Source: an uncultured Rikenellaceae bacterium
GTDB taxonomy: Bacteria; Bacteroidota; Bacteroidia; Bacteroidales; UBA932
NCBI GenBank assembly: GCA_937906485.1
Contig: CALCYB010000181.1
Coordinates: 1-18,432, forward strand
Direction: 5' to 3'
DNA length: 18,432 bases
Position 1 is the stretch's first letter. Every line of letters starts with the position of its first letter. Positions 7,588-15,154 of the stretch are shown piece after piece. Under the pieces are notes generated by a model. The model searched no databases and was not told the DNA's origin. It saw only the letters and a list, made by a program, of their open reading frames with translations. The translations under genes and the position numbers were made by a program.

Positions 7588-8582
7588 AAATCATCGTCAG
7601 GGCCATAGTTGTGTTCATGGTATGGCGACATCCGGATCCTTAAAACCTCATTGGTTAAAGGAACCCGACCTTGGTGCCAGTTTTTGACATATTCTCCCGG
7701 CACCCAATCCATCATTACTTTTGACGTATTAGGGTACAATGAGAAAACAATATCCGGAGAACTTTTGTCCAGTTCATTTTCATAGCAACGGATTCGGTTG
7801 TTGGCCTTGTCAATTTCAACCGACTGAAAGGTGAAGAAGTTCTCGCTGTCAATTTCCTCTGTAATAGATGAAAAATGCCCAAACAGCGTACAAGCATACC
7901 TTTGCATATGATCTTTATAAAACTCGATAGTGATTGTGGTCTGGGGCAGGTATGTGCTGTCTTTTAACGGAACATCACCGCAAGGTAATTCTGCTCCTCC
8001 ATTCATATGGATGGGATTGAACAGGATTTGTTCCAAACTTTCTCGATCAGGCAGGATGCATGACATTTCCTGATCATCACTTATGGGGACTATCCAGTTG
8101 GACAGCAAATCATTGATGGTGTTCGAAAGTTGGTAGCAGCACATGAAAAGTCCGGTATCTGAATCTCTTCGTATGGATACCAGTTTCGTGCTATCGATAG
8201 GATGGAAGATGTCTATTTCTTCCAACTCAGGCCTGTAACAGAGGTTGTTTGTGCGCAGTACCGGATAAAGCTTATCTTCGTATCTCAAATCATTTTTATT
8301 AATGTCCGTATAGAAAGTTAATGCAGCACTATACGGTGCATTGTCTCTTGTCTGGAATGTAAGATGGCAACTTACCCGGATCAATGAATCTTGTGTTCCG
8401 GGATATTGGGTATAGCCAATCCAGGTAGGTACATCATGGATAAGGGTTTCAATGTTGTTGCATGTAAGGGTACTCCCGCTACTTGTCGTTATGGGTCCCG
8501 ATACGATCATTGGGATTTTTTCACAAGAAGTCAGGAGCAAAGCAGTGAACAGGTAGATTATATGACGAAATAGACGGTGCAT
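7584..8582 (-). CDS. putative outer-membrane or surface lipoprotein, unknown family
   Basis: A 332-residue lipoprotein that I do not recognise. The signal peptide (MHRLFRHIIYLFTALLLTSC) ends in a good lipobox, LTSC, with the lipidated Cys at 20 followed by Glu-Lys. The mature part is mostly beta, with several aromatic and acidic loops. Its C-terminus ends GPDDDF. There are no membrane helices and no catalytic motif. The ATG at 8582 is 1 nt after the DUF4249 stop, so translation is likely coupled; I prefer it to an upstream in-frame codon inside the DUF4249 gene. The pairing suggests a two-lipoprotein surface complex, an inference from gene order only. It is the last gene of the cassette and ends overlapping the methyltransferase stop (TTAG). 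Many in-frame acidic residues and intact length argue for a functional gene. Confidence 0.8.
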   Translation of the reverse strand: MHRLFRHIIYLFTALLLTSCEKIPMIVSGPITTSSGSTLTCNNIETLIHDVPTWIGYTQYPGTQDSLIRVSCHLTFQTRDNAPYSAALTFYTDINKNDLRYEDKLYPVLRTNNLCYRPELEEIDIFHPIDSTKLVSIRRDSDTGLFMCCYQLSNTINDLLSNWIVPISDDQEMSCILPDRESLEQILFNPIHMNGGAELPCGDVPLKDSTYLPQTTITIEFYKDHMQRYACTLFGHFSSITEEIDSENFFTFQSVEIDKANNRIRCYENELDKSSPDIVFSLYPNTSKVMMDWVPGEYVKNWHQGRVPLTNEVLRIRMSPYHEHNYGPDDDF

Positions 8583-8583
8583 A

Positions 8584-9555
8584 TCAGTTCGTATAGTTGT
8601 TATGGGCAACATTGAGTGTATTGCGGTAGACTGCTCCAAATATTCCTATCCCATTTTTGATGTTCGATGCGGCATCATCATAGTCATATAGTTCTGAGAA
8701 ATCCTGCTCTGTTTTATTCATTTTACTTAATTTCAACAAAAGAACGGATTTGAGGTATTGGTCATATTCTGCGGAGACCGAGTCAAAGAATACTTTGGAT
8801 TTGGGATGAGGGTATCCATTTTCACACAGTTGAAAAGAGGGAAGGGCCTTCAGGTGAATATCCTCGTCCTCTTTAAGCTTTTGATCTGTGGATGTACCGA
8901 TCTCGCATCTTAAGTAGCCATAGTTGAGCAATGCATTGGGTGATTCTTTCGCCGGTAAAGTGTTTTTCAGTTCCGGACAATCTTGAAGGGTCTTGTTGCT
9001 GCAGTTGAATGCGTCTACATATCCCTGAGAAGAGTACCCAAAAATGAACTCAGTGGTCTGCGATTGTTGCGTCTGTTCATCATAGTCCATTCCGTATATC
9101 CATAGATAGAGCGGAATGTATCGGGATAGGAACGAATAATCAGTATCGTGTAGCAGTAGAAACAATAAATTTTCTGTTGAGGGAAAGACCGTGGATGCAG
9201 TAATTTCTTTTTCAGAAGGTATGTTGACCCTCAGATTATATTTCATTTCCGGTAAGGGAGTAAAATCTGCTTCCCATAATCCATCTCCTTTTGGGGTGAA
9301 AGAGAAAGTTCTTTGTATGCTGGAATCATCATTTTCCTCTTCTACTACTACTTGACCATGATTGATAGGTTGTTGATAATCGTCTGACAGGTAAGAGGTG
9401 TAATGCAGCGATATGATTTGTTTCGGTTCATTGATCAGTACAGCATGTACGACTACAAACCGCTCTTTGGGATCCAAGTCCAGCACAGCTGTGCAAGAAG
9501 AAAGGCTTATCAGAAGAACGATGTTTGCAATTATCGACCAAGGGTTTCTGTTCAT
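8584..9555 (-). CDS. DUF4249 family lipoprotein
   Basis: A 323-residue lipoprotein matching the Bacteroidetes DUF4249 family, often found beside TonB-dependent receptors and of unknown function. The signal peptide (core IIANIVLLISL) ends at the lipobox LSSC. After it comes the family-typical opening strand set: a VVVHAVLINEPKQ-like strand, then a VVVEEEN-like strand, a GLWEADF turn and a YNLRVNIPSEKEI-like strand. This opening is typically an immunoglobulin-like fold. The ATG at 9555 is used (Met-Asn-Arg start of a normal signal peptide); 9570 is an in-frame alternative that adds five residues. The barrel gene ends 37 nt upstream and the next lipoprotein starts 1 nt downstream. No TonB receptor is present here, which is unusual for the family. 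Confidence 0.8.
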   Translation of the reverse strand: MNRNPWSIIANIVLLISLSSCTAVLDLDPKERFVVVHAVLINEPKQIISLHYTSYLSDDYQQPINHGQVVVEEENDDSSIQRTFSFTPKGDGLWEADFTPLPEMKYNLRVNIPSEKEITASTVFPSTENLLFLLLHDTDYSFLSRYIPLYLWIYGMDYDEQTQQSQTTEFIFGYSSQGYVDAFNCSNKTLQDCPELKNTLPAKESPNALLNYGYLRCEIGTSTDQKLKEDEDIHLKALPSFQLCENGYPHPKSKVFFDSVSAEYDQYLKSVLLLKLSKMNKTEQDFSELYDYDDAASNIKNGIGIFGAVYRNTLNVAHNNYTN

Positions 9556-9592
9556 AACCGAGGAATCCATTATAGCTTCGTCTCCGGACGCG

Positions 9593-10180
9593 TTAGAAGC
9601 GGTAGCCCAAACCAAAGGTGAGGGTATGGATGCTGACCGATTCAAACAATTGATTAAAGTCGTATCCATAGCTCAGTTCCATAGAAAAATGATTGGGCAA
9701 ATCAATCATCAGACCAATTTGTCCTCCAATGAGCCCTCTACTGTAAGAACCATTGGCTTGGTCAAAGGCATTTATTACAAGCGGTGGTCGCTGGATTCTG
9801 GATTGTGTTATTTTGTAGTGAGTATAGTAGCGCCCGTAGATTCCGGCATACGGAGAGATTGTAATGTTCTTGCTCAATTGGATTCCATAGGTCAACCGAA
9901 GAGGAAGATAGATATTGCTCGCTCGCTCTTTATAGTCGAGATCTCCATGGAATAGATAATGGAAACCCAGTCCGCAATTTAAGTTTAGTGGGATTTGAGC
10001 GGATAGCGATAAACTGTGTGTATAATCTATTGAAAGACCGTGCATGTAATTGATACTGTTGATGTCGCTTTTGATGGATTGTACGGTGGGTTTGTAGGCT
10101 GCATAGATACGTCCTTGGGCTTTGGCCAGGGTACCCGTGGCCAAAGCCAGCATGCACAGTATAAAAAGTCTTTTCTTCAT
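9593..10180 (-). CDS. outer-membrane beta-barrel protein
   Basis: A 195-residue small outer-membrane barrel. It has a clear signal peptide (MKKRLFILCMLALATGTLAKA, likely cut before QGRIYAAY), then alternating-residue strands with aromatic girdles (GIYGRYYTHYKI; GGQIGLMIDLPNHFSMELSYGYDF). The last residues, TFGLGYRF, carry the terminal Phe recognised by the BAM assembly machine. About eight strands fit the length. No enzymatic motif is visible, so its cargo or role is unknown. It starts 48 nt after the peptidase gene with no TAnnTTTG between them, so it is probably read from the promoter at 11628. It may be the membrane anchor or channel for the two lipoproteins that follow (inference). Confidence 0.82.
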   Translation of the reverse strand: MKKRLFILCMLALATGTLAKAQGRIYAAYKPTVQSIKSDINSINYMHGLSIDYTHSLSLSAQIPLNLNCGLGFHYLFHGDLDYKERASNIYLPLRLTYGIQLSKNITISPYAGIYGRYYTHYKITQSRIQRPPLVINAFDQANGSYSRGLIGGQIGLMIDLPNHFSMELSYGYDFNQLFESVSIHTLTFGLGYRF

Positions 10181-10228
10181 TTTAATAAATGTGTGAGTGG
10201 TTTTCGTGGAATAGTTAATGACCTTGAA

Positions 10229-11245
10229 TTAGTGATGAATATTTACCAAATCTTTTCGGTTATGCTTGTAATCAAGATCGGACGTATAATTTGAATCATG
10301 ATAGTATCCGTTTTGAGATCCACCCCATCCCAAATTCATATGAAATCGGCTGTTTCCTGTGGATGTATTGTAACTATCAACGGTCTCATAGGAAAGAGGC
10401 TCTGCGGGAGAAATCACTTTGAGAATATATCGGAAAGAGGATGAGTTACTTCTATATCCGTCGCATACCCAGGCATGTCCATTGGCCCAGGGATATTCGG
10501 AATCACTCCCTCTCATGTATACAGGATAATTGGAGTTTAATGAGGTCAGAACTGTGCTGGTATTATGATTAATTTCAGAATATGAATAATTGATTTGGGT
10601 TAAGTAACTTTTTACATTATCTATTGATACGCCTGTCCCGTCTTCTCCGAAGTCTGCAGAAAGATCGTATGCTAATTCTTCAAGAAAGGAGCGTCTGTAA
10701 AAAGGATTCTTACTCAGAATCAATTGCCAGTTGATGTCTGTCGGAAATTGATGATATGCTAATATTTGTCCAATAGCAACAGTTGCACAACCAGTATAAA
10801 CAAGTTCATTCTCCACCTCAAATGTGTGTTGATTCCATGATGTTGTGAGTAGTGGCCCAATATTGGTTTCTGAATCCCGCCGGAGTTCTAGAATTACTGA
10901 ATTTTCCATGTAATCATAATTTTCATTGGCAGTACTCTGAGCTATTGATATAAATCTGTTATATATGTTTTCGGGTAGGTAGTTTGGACATTGTCCAAGA
11001 AAATAATAATTGTATCCTTCTGCTTCCCATTCAGCAATGCTTGATTCAATCAAATCAATTAGCGGATCGCTAGATTTGGAAAATGGATAATCATCTCTTT
11101 GTGCTATTTCATATTTAGCCCACCCCATTCGCTCTTTGAGAACACTCTCTTTGGGTAGATTCCTGCTCTTTCGTATTTCTTCTTTGTATGATTCATACAA
11201 GTAAGATATTCCAGATTGAGATAATATCGTAATCATAAATACCAC
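10229..11245 (-). pseudogene. C10 (streptopain-like) cysteine peptidase, catalytic part after frameshift
   Basis: This frame holds the catalytic domain of a C10 cysteine peptidase. It has PLLTTSWNQ, then the nucleophile in VYTGCATVAIGQILAYH (Cys codon 10787–10789), the histidine in NGHAWVCDGY (His codon 10475–10477), and the oxyanion-side segment NLGWGGSQNGYY. All are intact. What is missing is an export signal and prodomain: those lie in the next frame at 11193–11600. The homologous reading enters this frame at about 11221. A GTG at 11245 or ATG at 11236 could start translation but would give a cytoplasmic, prodomain-less protease, which is unlikely to be useful. Unlike many relatives it has no C-terminal sorting domain. 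The region is clearly AT-richer than its flanks. Confidence 0.8.
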
Positions 11246-11600
11246 TATCTACTTCCACCAAAATAGGATGATAGTTTTTAGTGGCTGATACGACAATATA
11301 CCCTTGTTCGTTTTTGAATTGAATAACAAACATCAAAGGATCTCCATTATTGTCATTAATTTGATTTATGTATTCAACATTTGTTTGATAATTCTGGCTT
11401 TTTGTAGTTGTGCCATATTTTTGATAGCAGGCGACAAACATAGCCTCATCGGCTGTTATTTCAAGAGAATTAGCTGAAATACCAAATGAATTATCAAACT
11501 CGGATTTCTGTTGTTCCTCATTTAATGCTTGTCGGTCCAGGCTGCAAGATGGAAAGATAAGTAGCAGAATAATACAGCAGCTAATAAGAATTGTTTGCAT
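11193..11600 (-). pseudogene. Spi prodomain and lipoprotein signal of the C10 peptidase, broken by frameshift
   Basis: This 135-codon frame is the first part of the same peptidase. It has a signal peptide with a lipobox-like FPSC (Cys19), then a Spi-type inhibitory prodomain (DPLMFVIQFKNEQGYIVVSATKNYHPIL). It runs out of frame after YDYD and ends in unrelated residues at the TGA (11193–11195). Removing one base near 11222 gives YDYDISQSGISYLYESYKEEI. That restores the normal prodomain-to-enzyme link and joins it to the frame at 10229–11245 for a protein of about 455 residues. The site has no slippery heptamer, so it looks like a mutation or base-call error rather than programmed shifting. The ATG at 11600 follows a strong Bacteroidetes promoter. 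Confidence 0.8.
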
Positions 11601-11627
11601 GGCTAACTATAATAGATATATTGTATG

Positions 11628-11659
11628 CAAATATACTTAGGATCGTTGTAATATGCAAA
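11628..11659 (-). promoter_or_regulatory. Bacteroidetes promoter (-33/-7) for the exported-protein cassette
   Basis: On the minus strand, TTTG (11659–11656), then 20 nt, then TATATTTG (11635–11628). This matches the Bacteroidetes -33/-7 promoter with consensus spacing. It ends 27 nt before the ATG at 11600 and probably drives the peptidase, barrel and both lipoproteins. It sits just left of the right direct repeat, at the cassette edge. Confidence 0.7.
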
Positions 11660-11680
11660 TGAGTCGTAATAATTTGCTGT

Positions 11681-11787
11681 GCCTATCTCAAGGGTTATGC
11701 AATGATGACCTGTCGCGGTTTCCCCTTAGGCTTTGTAAAGAATCTCGGAAACCGCTGCAACAACCTCTATCCGGCCCATCTGAGGAT
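11681..11787 (+). repeat. Right direct repeat: copy of the methyltransferase 3' end
   Basis: This is the second copy of 7468–7574 in the same orientation. It keeps the reading frame of the methyltransferase C-terminus. Together with the left copy it brackets about 4.1 kb (7575–11680), like the ends of an integrated element or a recombination with a related strain. There is no recognisable recombinase in between. Confidence 0.93.
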
Positions 11788-11800
11788 TCGTAAATTCTAG
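11681..11800 (+). pseudogene. Remnant of the methyltransferase gene 3' end
   Basis: Read in the methyltransferase frame this encodes 39 residues, AYLKGYAMMTCRGFPLGFVK and onward, ending LRIRKF and TAG (11798–11800). An in-frame stop lies at 11660–11662, and there is no start able to make a whole domain, so it is a detached 3' end. Its stop overlaps the stop of the convergent barrel gene (CTAG), exactly the arrangement expected of the gene's ancestral end before the 4.2-kb block arrived. Confidence 0.82.
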
Positions 11801-12498
11801 AACGAGTAGCCGACTTTTATCCCAAAGTTATACGGGAGAAGGTGGGTCATTTCCATCATTGCGGCAATCCACCAATCGCCGCCATCATTGGATTGATGAC
11901 GGATGCGTGATCCCAGATTGAGGTTGTAATAGGGGATCAGTTCTCCATTTTTTGGAGCGTATGCACCTCCAATGCTCATACCGATGTAGGGAGATATTCT
12001 GCTTTCTGAAAAAGAGTACCTTACATCTGCATAGATCGGAATAGATGTGCCATTTGTGAAACGAATACCTGCACCGCCACCGAAGAACCAACGTTCATTG
12101 AGGTTGTAGCCAGCTACAATGTCTGCACCAACCGGAGGGGCAATGCTGCCGGATAGGTCCATTCGAAGCTCAAATCCCTCTTCGTGTTGAATGCAGAAGC
12201 CGTTTTGATAGCTTTCTCCAGCAATCCAAAACGGAGTGCCCAGAAGGGCAATAGCACCTCCTGCTGCGATTCCTGCCAGACCAAAACCCGGGATGACATT
12301 GATGCCTTTGGTAGCATCGTCTGTTGTCCGGTTTGTGTTGAGCATCATTCCGATGCCAAATACACCTGCACTGACAATAGCAATACCACCACCAGTATAT
12401 ACCATTGTTTTCCCAAAATCTCGGGTGTGGCTTTGGGCGTGTAAAGAGGGTTCAAAGGCAATCATCGCAATGATGCCCAAAATAATGAGCTTTTTCAT
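11797..12498 (-). CDS. putative outer-membrane protein with glycine-rich hydrophobic segments
   Basis: A 233-residue exported protein of unknown function. The signal peptide (MKKLIILGIIAMIAFEPSLHA) is probably cut before QSHT. Two small-residue-rich hydrophobic stretches follow (about 34–52, GGGIAIVSAGVFGIGM, and 72–90, GLAGIAAGGAIALLG), resembling a helical hairpin. After about residue 105 comes a strand-rich part with aromatic alternation (ERWFFGGGAGIRF; ISPYIGMSIGGAYAP) ending in the BAM-type GIKVGYSF. The mix of a glycine-rich hairpin and a small C-terminal barrel is uncommon. A TAACTTTG promoter lies 26 nt upstream. The gene is its own transcription unit and is convergent with the methyltransferase remnant (4-nt overlap). 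Confidence 0.78.
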   Translation of the reverse strand: MKKLIILGIIAMIAFEPSLHAQSHTRDFGKTMVYTGGGIAIVSAGVFGIGMMLNTNRTTDDATKGINVIPGFGLAGIAAGGAIALLGTPFWIAGESYQNGFCIQHEEGFELRMDLSGSIAPPVGADIVAGYNLNERWFFGGGAGIRFTNGTSIPIYADVRYSFSESRISPYIGMSIGGAYAPKNGELIPYYNLNLGSRIRHQSNDGGDWWIAAMMEMTHLLPYNFGIKVGYSF

Positions 12499-12524
12499 GG
12501 CTTGAACGATTTTGTTAACTGAAG

Positions 12525-12532
12525 CAAAGTTA
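12525..12532 (-). promoter_or_regulatory. Bacteroidetes -7 promoter element for the 11797–12498 gene
   Basis: On the minus strand 12532 to 12525 reads TAACTTTG (TAnnTTTG), 26 nt before the ATG at 12498. A T-rich run about 20 nt upstream overlaps the nqr terminator tail, so the promoter starts right after the terminator. Confidence 0.6.
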
Positions 12533-12552
12533 TATAAAATAGAGCAGGTCTA

Positions 12553-12585
12553 TAAAAAAAAAGCACGACGAAATTGTCGTGCTTT
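12553..12585 (-). terminator. Intrinsic terminator of the nqr operon
   Basis: A perfect 10-bp stem, AAAGCACGAC (12560–12569) paired with GTCGTGCTTT (12576–12585), with a 6-nt loop. On the minus strand it is followed by a run of T (12560 down to 12553). It starts 21 nt after the nqrF stop. The upstream palindrome TCAACCGGTTGA (12592–12603) could form a second small hairpin. Confidence 0.9.
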
Positions 12586-12606
12586 ATCTGTTCAACCGGT
12601 TGAGGA

Positions 12607-13872
12607 TTAGCCCCCAAAGTTGTCATACAGGATGTTTTCAGGCGGAACGCCCAGGCTGTCCAGCAATTTGACAACAGAGTCGGACATCATCGGAGGACCG
12701 CACATCAGGTACAAGGCATCTTCCGGTGCTTCGTGGTTCTTCAAATAGGTTTCGAAGAGTACGTTGTGAACAAAGCCGGCCGTGTAGGCTACACCTGCTG
12801 CATCAGCTTCCGGATCCGGACGGTCAAGTGCCAGGTGGAACTTGAAGTTCGGGAAGTCTTTTTCGATAGCGGCATAGTCTTCCAGGTAGAAGGCTTCTTT
12901 CAAGCTGCGGGCACCGTAGAAGAAGTTGACTTTGCGGGAAGTCTTTTCTGTGTGGAACAGGTGCATGATGTGGCTACGCATGGGAGCCATACCGGCACCA
13001 CCACCGATGAAGATGAGCTCTTGTTCTGCGGGCAGGTTGTCGGGCAGGAAGAATTCACCGTAAGGACCTGAAATCATCACTTTGTCACCCGGTTTGAGTG
13101 AGTAGATGTAAGACGAGCAAATACCCGGGTTGACCGGCAGGAATTTGCGGGTTTCACGGTCAATCGGAGGTGTGGCAATGCGGACATTCAATTTGATGAT
13201 GTCACCTTCTGCCGGGTAGCAAGCCATACTGTAGGCACGCAAGGTCGGGGTAGGGTTGACCATCTTCAAGTCGAAGACGCCCATCTTTTCCCAATCTTCG
13301 CGGTATTGTTCGTCCACATCGATGTTGCGGTAATCCACGGTCATGGCCGGTACATCGACTTGGATATAGCCACCGGAACGGAAGTTGAGGTGTTCTCCTT
13401 CGGGGAGTTTTACCACAAACTCTTTGATGAAGGTAGCCACGTTGTGGTTGGAAACCACTTCGCATTCCCATTTCTTCACGCTCAAAGCGGATTCCGGAAC
13501 CTGAATCTTCAAGTCTTCTTTTACTTTGACTTGGCAACCCAGGCGCCAGTTGTCCTGGATTTGTTTGCGGGTGAAGAAACCGACTTCGGTCGGCAGGATG
13601 GTGCCACCACCTTCCAATACGCGGCATTTGCATTGTCCGCAACTACCTTTACCACCGCAGGCGGAGGGCAGGAAAATCTTTTGTTCGGCCAATGTGCCCA
13701 GCAGGGGATTCCCCGGTGTCACTTCAATGACCTTGGAGCCGTTGTTGATGTCAATCTTGACTTTTCCAGAAGGGGTGAGTTTGGTTTTGACAAAAAGCAG
13801 CAGGGCTACCAGGAGCAAAGTCAAAATTACAATAGCAATAACTGCTGAAGCAATAGTAGGTATCATAGTCAT
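12607..13872 (-). CDS. nqrF: Na+-translocating NADH:quinone reductase subunit F
   Basis: A 421-residue electron-entry subunit of the sodium-pumping NADH:ubiquinone/menaquinone reductase; it oxidises NADH and passes electrons through FAD and a 2Fe-2S centre. One N-terminal membrane helix (about 4–28) anchors it. The plant-type ferredoxin domain has its four cysteines at C72, C78, C81 and C113. The ferredoxin-reductase domain shows RAYSMA (flavin), IFIGGGAGMAPMRSH (NADH side) and the C-terminal YDNFGG. Length is normal and all motifs are intact. The start ATG at 13872 follows an AGGAGG at 13882–13887, rare for this group. It is the last gene of the operon, 18 nt after nqrE, followed by the terminator. 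Confidence 0.97.
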   Translation of the reverse strand: MTMIPTIASAVIAIVILTLLLVALLLFVKTKLTPSGKVKIDINNGSKVIEVTPGNPLLGTLAEQKIFLPSACGGKGSCGQCKCRVLEGGGTILPTEVGFFTRKQIQDNWRLGCQVKVKEDLKIQVPESALSVKKWECEVVSNHNVATFIKEFVVKLPEGEHLNFRSGGYIQVDVPAMTVDYRNIDVDEQYREDWEKMGVFDLKMVNPTPTLRAYSMACYPAEGDIIKLNVRIATPPIDRETRKFLPVNPGICSSYIYSLKPGDKVMISGPYGEFFLPDNLPAEQELIFIGGGAGMAPMRSHIMHLFHTEKTSRKVNFFYGARSLKEAFYLEDYAAIEKDFPNFKFHLALDRPDPEADAAGVAYTAGFVHNVLFETYLKNHEAPEDALYLMCGPPMMSDSVVKLLDSLGVPPENILYDNFGG

Positions 13873-13890
13873 AATCTCTTTCCTCCTGTC

Positions 13891-14505
13891 TTATAATTGA
13901 ATACCCATAAATGTCATGAAAGCGATGCCCATAAGACCTACAGTAATGAAGGTGATACCCAGGCCGCGGAGGGCTTTCGGTACATGGGAATAAGCCATTT
14001 TTTCACGGATGGCAGCCAAGGCTACAATCGCCAGGAACCAGCCGATACCTGAACCGAGTGCAAAGACGGTAGCTTCACCGATGTTGGCGTAGCCACGTTC
14101 TTGCATAAAGAGGGAACCTCCGAGGATGGCGCAGTTCACCGCAATCAAAGGCAGGAAGATACCCAGTGAGGAATAGAGTGCCGGCGCAAATTTTTCAACC
14201 ACCATTTCTACAATCTGAACAATCGCAGCAATTACGGCAATGAAGAGGATGAAACTCAAGAAACTTAAGTCCACACTTGCGAACTCAGGGTTGATCCAAG
14301 CCAATGCGCCCGGTTGAAGCACAAATTTGTTCAACAGGTAGTTGATCGGCAAGGTAACCAGCAGCACAAAGATAACAGCAACACCCAAACCGGTAGCTGT
14401 TTTCACATTTTTAGATACCGCCAGGTAGGAACACATCCCCAGGAAGTAGGCGAATATCATGTTGTCAACAAAAATTGACTTGACGAATAAGCTGATGTAA
14501 TCCAT
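13891..14505 (-). CDS. nqrE: Na+-translocating NADH:quinone reductase subunit E
   Basis: A 204-residue integral membrane subunit with six hydrophobic helices. It is homologous to NqrD but placed in the membrane in the opposite topology. Together the two hold an iron-sulfur centre in the membrane through conserved cysteines, here C25 (GMCSYLAVS) and C125 (AVNCAILGG). It shows the typical start MDYISLFVKSIFVDNMIFAYFLG and the C-terminal AFMTFMGIQL. Length is normal. It sits 18 nt after nqrD and 18 nt before nqrF. Confidence 0.97.
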   Translation of the reverse strand: MDYISLFVKSIFVDNMIFAYFLGMCSYLAVSKNVKTATGLGVAVIFVLLVTLPINYLLNKFVLQPGALAWINPEFASVDLSFLSFILFIAVIAAIVQIVEMVVEKFAPALYSSLGIFLPLIAVNCAILGGSLFMQERGYANIGEATVFALGSGIGWFLAIVALAAIREKMAYSHVPKALRGLGITFITVGLMGIAFMTFMGIQL

Positions 14506-14523
14506 ATCGATTCGAGTTTACTG

Positions 14524-15153
<630 letters not shown>

Positions 15154-15154
15154 G

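Noticed and set aside
11193..11245. Programmed ribosomal frameshift in the C10 peptidase
   Set aside because: No slippery heptamer or downstream hairpin is apparent; one extra base explains it better.
7468..11787. Classical transposon or integrative element
   Set aside because: No transposase, integrase, terminal inverted repeats or tRNA target is visible; only the direct repeats support mobility, so it is kept as a finding and not called a mobile element.
12592..12603. TCAACCGGTTGA palindrome as an operator
   Set aside because: It lies in the nqr 3' UTR just before the terminator, not at a promoter; a small hairpin is the simpler reading.
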